Of a stretch of DNA of 64,000 nt, positions 61,690 through 64,000 are shown piece by piece. The stretch is from Guyanagaster necrorhizus. Taxonomy: Eukaryota; Basidiomycota; Agaricomycetes; Agaricales; Physalacriaceae. Both the position numbers and the translations under genes were made by a program. The stretch spans positions 259,577 through 323,576 of the forward strand of contig NW_025064924.1 of the NCBI RefSeq assembly GCF_019112545.1, in the 5' to 3' direction. The notes beneath the pieces were generated by a model that saw only the letters and a program-made list of their open reading frames with translations, had not been told where the DNA came from and did no database searches. Numbering within the stretch: position 1 is the first letter of the stretch; every line of letters starts with the position of its first letter.

Positions 61690-63905
61690 CCAAATCATAT
61701 GTCATTGTCAGTGATTCTCATGAGATCCAATATGACAACAAACTCTGTAATATTATACTCTCTTCTTGATCTTGTATAGTATAAGATCAGATGAAATGCA
61801 GCAAACTTCAAGCAAGATACTGTGCTATCCAGCTCCATAAGATAGTATACTCTTTCCTAGATATGTCAGACTACAACCATAGAACCAAAATGGTGAGGAT
61901 AAAATTTTCTGTTGGTGCTGACTTTGATTTTCTTGTTGAGGACAAGAACTAGAGTGCCAGACTTAAAGTCATAGTCATGAATGGTGTTTATAAACCACTG
62001 CTAAAAGTTCTCAATTGATTGTAATCTGACTCTGATAACACAGTGCTCAAGGTTAGCCAAGTCTTCATCTCATTTTTTAAGCTGACATGCATGCATGTAC
62101 AACAGCTTGAACTCAGATACTTTCCTGGTGACCTCAGGGAACAAGAACATCATGAGCAGGATATCAAACAGAAGAAGTGGTTCAATGCTATGGGCTGCAA
62201 AGAAGAGAAAAGTGTGTGTGCAGCAAGACATTGTGATTCTATCTGCCCAGAAGATGAGATAAGCTTTATTTGGGTAAACTTATTCATTCTCTTCATATAG
62301 CTTCTTCAGTGCATCACAGATAGGCTGATATACAATCTTGACAAGACTATTAGCTTAAGAGTTGTAGGCTGAAATGCAAATATAGTGAATGCTGTATGTC
62401 TTGGCCAGGTATTTTACTATGGTGACTATTGGAGATTCATTATCTGTAATGAGGATCTCTACAATACCACTCTAATGACACAAGATTTCTTCAAATATAA
62501 ATCATCTGACTGTTTCATCTGTCTCTGCTCAAAGCATTCAGAACTTGAGCCAGTGAGTGAGACTACATCTCTCTTAAATGATGTATTTATATCTGGAGGC
62601 CTTTGATAGATGCATAGTGTCAATATGGCACTTCTAAAACAGGTCTGTAGACATGAAGATCTTTGGAGGTAAGCATCTATATTCCATAGACTCTAGTTGA
62701 CACTTATAGCATGTCTTTAGATGCTATCAGATGTTGTCATCCATTTCTGGCCACCAAAAATGGTCTTGAAACTGCTGTCAGATCAGATAGAACTCTTTTT
62801 GATAATCTGGTTTATTATGCCCAGCATAGAGGATTGCCAGTCATCTAGAATGTGGAATGACAAGCTGATGTCAGCCTCTTAGATTGTGGTGGAATAGTTT
62901 CTCCCCAAGGATGAAGAACTGGTGGGCCTGCTGCTGAAGTGCTGAGAGTCTTGTTTATGACACTGACAGTGAGCATTTAAGCTTCATGAGATAGTGCTGA
63001 ATATGAGCTATAGTAGATTTCTGTGGAGCATATTTCTCATTCTATAAAGATAGATCTTCATTGTTGATTTCAAATACTGTTGCTGTAAATACCTGTAAAG
63101 ATAGAGTCTCCTGTGATAGACCATCAGATATGCTAACTTTCTTATACAGAAATATCACTATCTAAATGCTGCAACCTAATATGTCATCATCAATCCAGTC
63201 TTCTATCTTATTGTCTGGTATATTTCCTATATCCTCTGTGTGCTCACATCTTGACAAACTATTAGGTCTTTTGAAGTGTTTTGCTGAGATATGGATCAAA
63301 ATGAAGTTGAACATAAGAATGGCTGCAATCTATCTGTTGACTGATGCATTTGAGTGTAGGTTGAAATTATTAAGCATATCCTTAATATATTTGGCATCTA
63401 TTTTCATAATAAAGTGCTTAAGGCCAACTAGATAAATTCATACAGCATGCAAGGCATGCTATAGCCCACAGAATTTGATCTTTGCCTGTGAATAGCATAA
63501 TTTGATGTTGGATCAGACTAATGATCCAAAATGAGCAATACATTGATAGTTGTCAATCTCTTCTTGTTGTAGCAGACATCTGCAAGCAATTTCTAATGAG
63601 TCCATAGAGAGTATGACATTTCAGCCAGAAGTGTAGTTGATAGAGCATATCACTGAGCAGATGGCAATAGCAGATTTCAAGGTATTCATGGTATCTTGCT
63701 GCTCCTGGACTCAAGTGAAAGGGATGTCACAGATAGTGAGCCTGATGAGTGGCCATGCAATAGCAGTGAAGTCCTGAATCTATATTTGAATGATGCCTGA
63801 AAGTCCCAAGAAGCCACAGACCTATTTGACATTATAACAAGAAGGTCAGAACTTGATCTTTTATACTGCAATATTCTTGAGTAGATGCTCATCATAGTTG
63901 CAAAG
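61690..63905 (-). mobile_element. Ty3/gypsy family D pol fragment
   Basis: Minus strand, decayed, distinct from families A and B. From right to left: RT thumb and RNase H (FLGLSGIIQI near 63780, DIPFT, EQQDTMNTLKSAIAIC, NYTSG, ASINRW-like WI-AILMF equivalents near 63320), integrase finger (WWPEMDDN, CYKCQL near 62740), catalytic core (CHIDTMHLSKASRY near 62615, LITDNESPIV near 62440 and ISAYNS near 62365) and a C-terminal part (GTLVLVLNKK near 61930, AELDSTV-like near 61840). It is interrupted at 63906 by the young A-type LTR; bases 63901-63905 are CAAAG. Its left boundary is not defined. Confidence 0.83.
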
Positions 63906-64000
63906 TGTTAGGAACGTGCCAATCGAGTAGGCTTGAGTGCACGCGCGGAGTCCGGCGGAGTGCGTGGGCGTCGACGAAGCTATTGGCAACGTCACCCTTG
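63906..64000 (-). repeat. Young, CpG-rich family A-type LTR (partial)
   Basis: Starts TGTTAGGAACGTGCC on the plus strand, the reverse complement of the family A LTR end (GTTCCTAACA). Along 95 bp it aligns without gaps to 39211-39305 and 46690-46784 but holds twelve CpGs where those have zero and one. It belongs to an element in minus orientation whose body lies outside the window. Its insertion site is within family D pol. Confidence 0.88.

Noticed and set aside
61176..63905. LTR at 61176 as the 3' LTR of family D
   Set aside because: The LTR has plus orientation by its TATA box and family A similarity, while family D pol is on the minus strand.
1..64000. CRISPR arrays, bacterial operons, rRNA genes
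   Set aside because: No regularly spaced direct repeats of that kind, and the introns and retroelements show a fungal nuclear sequence.

Overview
This window reads as fungal nuclear DNA, most likely from an agaricomycete basidiomycete. That placement is an inference from gene structure and families: a short host stretch with intron-dense genes (introns of about 46-76 nt), an Asa1-type WD40 gene, a basidiomycete-style P450 fragment, and mobile-element families (chromodomain Ty3/gypsy, Ty1/copia, tyrosine-recombinase type retroelement) common in mushroom genomes. No species is named.

Host island (about 281-6,270, all minus strand): a 3'-truncated, broken cytochrome P450 (281-1377); a complete seven-exon ASA1 homologue (1776-3261); and a complete nine-exon aldo/keto reductase (4747-6084). 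CpG dinucleotides are frequent only between about 600 and 6,270.

Mobile-element block (1-280 and about 6,967-64,000): nearly everything else is nested LTR retrotransposons almost devoid of CpG and full of in-frame stops. I use local names. Family B (LTRs of about 460 bp) has five copies. III (plus, from 8266) is interrupted by II (minus, 11419-19488). III is fused through a chimeric LTR (24014-24282) to IV (plus, to 56940). IV is interrupted by V (minus, 26390-36353) and by VI (plus, 37065-53306). VI is in turn interrupted by family A (plus, 38808-46784). Four of these insertions keep readable 5-bp target duplications, so their order can be read directly. A Ty1/copia 3' half (56946-58678), a tyrosine-recombinase-type retroelement (58740-60700, minus), an A-like solo LTR (61176-61517) and another Ty3/gypsy family, D (61690-63905, minus), follow. 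D is cut at 63906 by an undecayed, CpG-rich A-type LTR that runs off the window.

Most notable: element A carries a second, antisense, apparently spliced gene between its chromodomain and its 3' LTR. It has a coiled-coil stretch, a basic stretch and a zinc-cluster-like cysteine pattern. Families A and B both show a primer-binding site complementary to the predicted 5' end of their own RNA (Tf1-type self-priming). Comparing the young LTR with old copies shows directly that CpG to TpG/CpA change is the main decay process, and this decay has also removed catalytic aspartates of the reverse transcriptases. The two minus-strand family A fragments on either side of the host genes are nearly contiguous pieces of one element, which suggests that the host segment interrupts an older retrotransposon.
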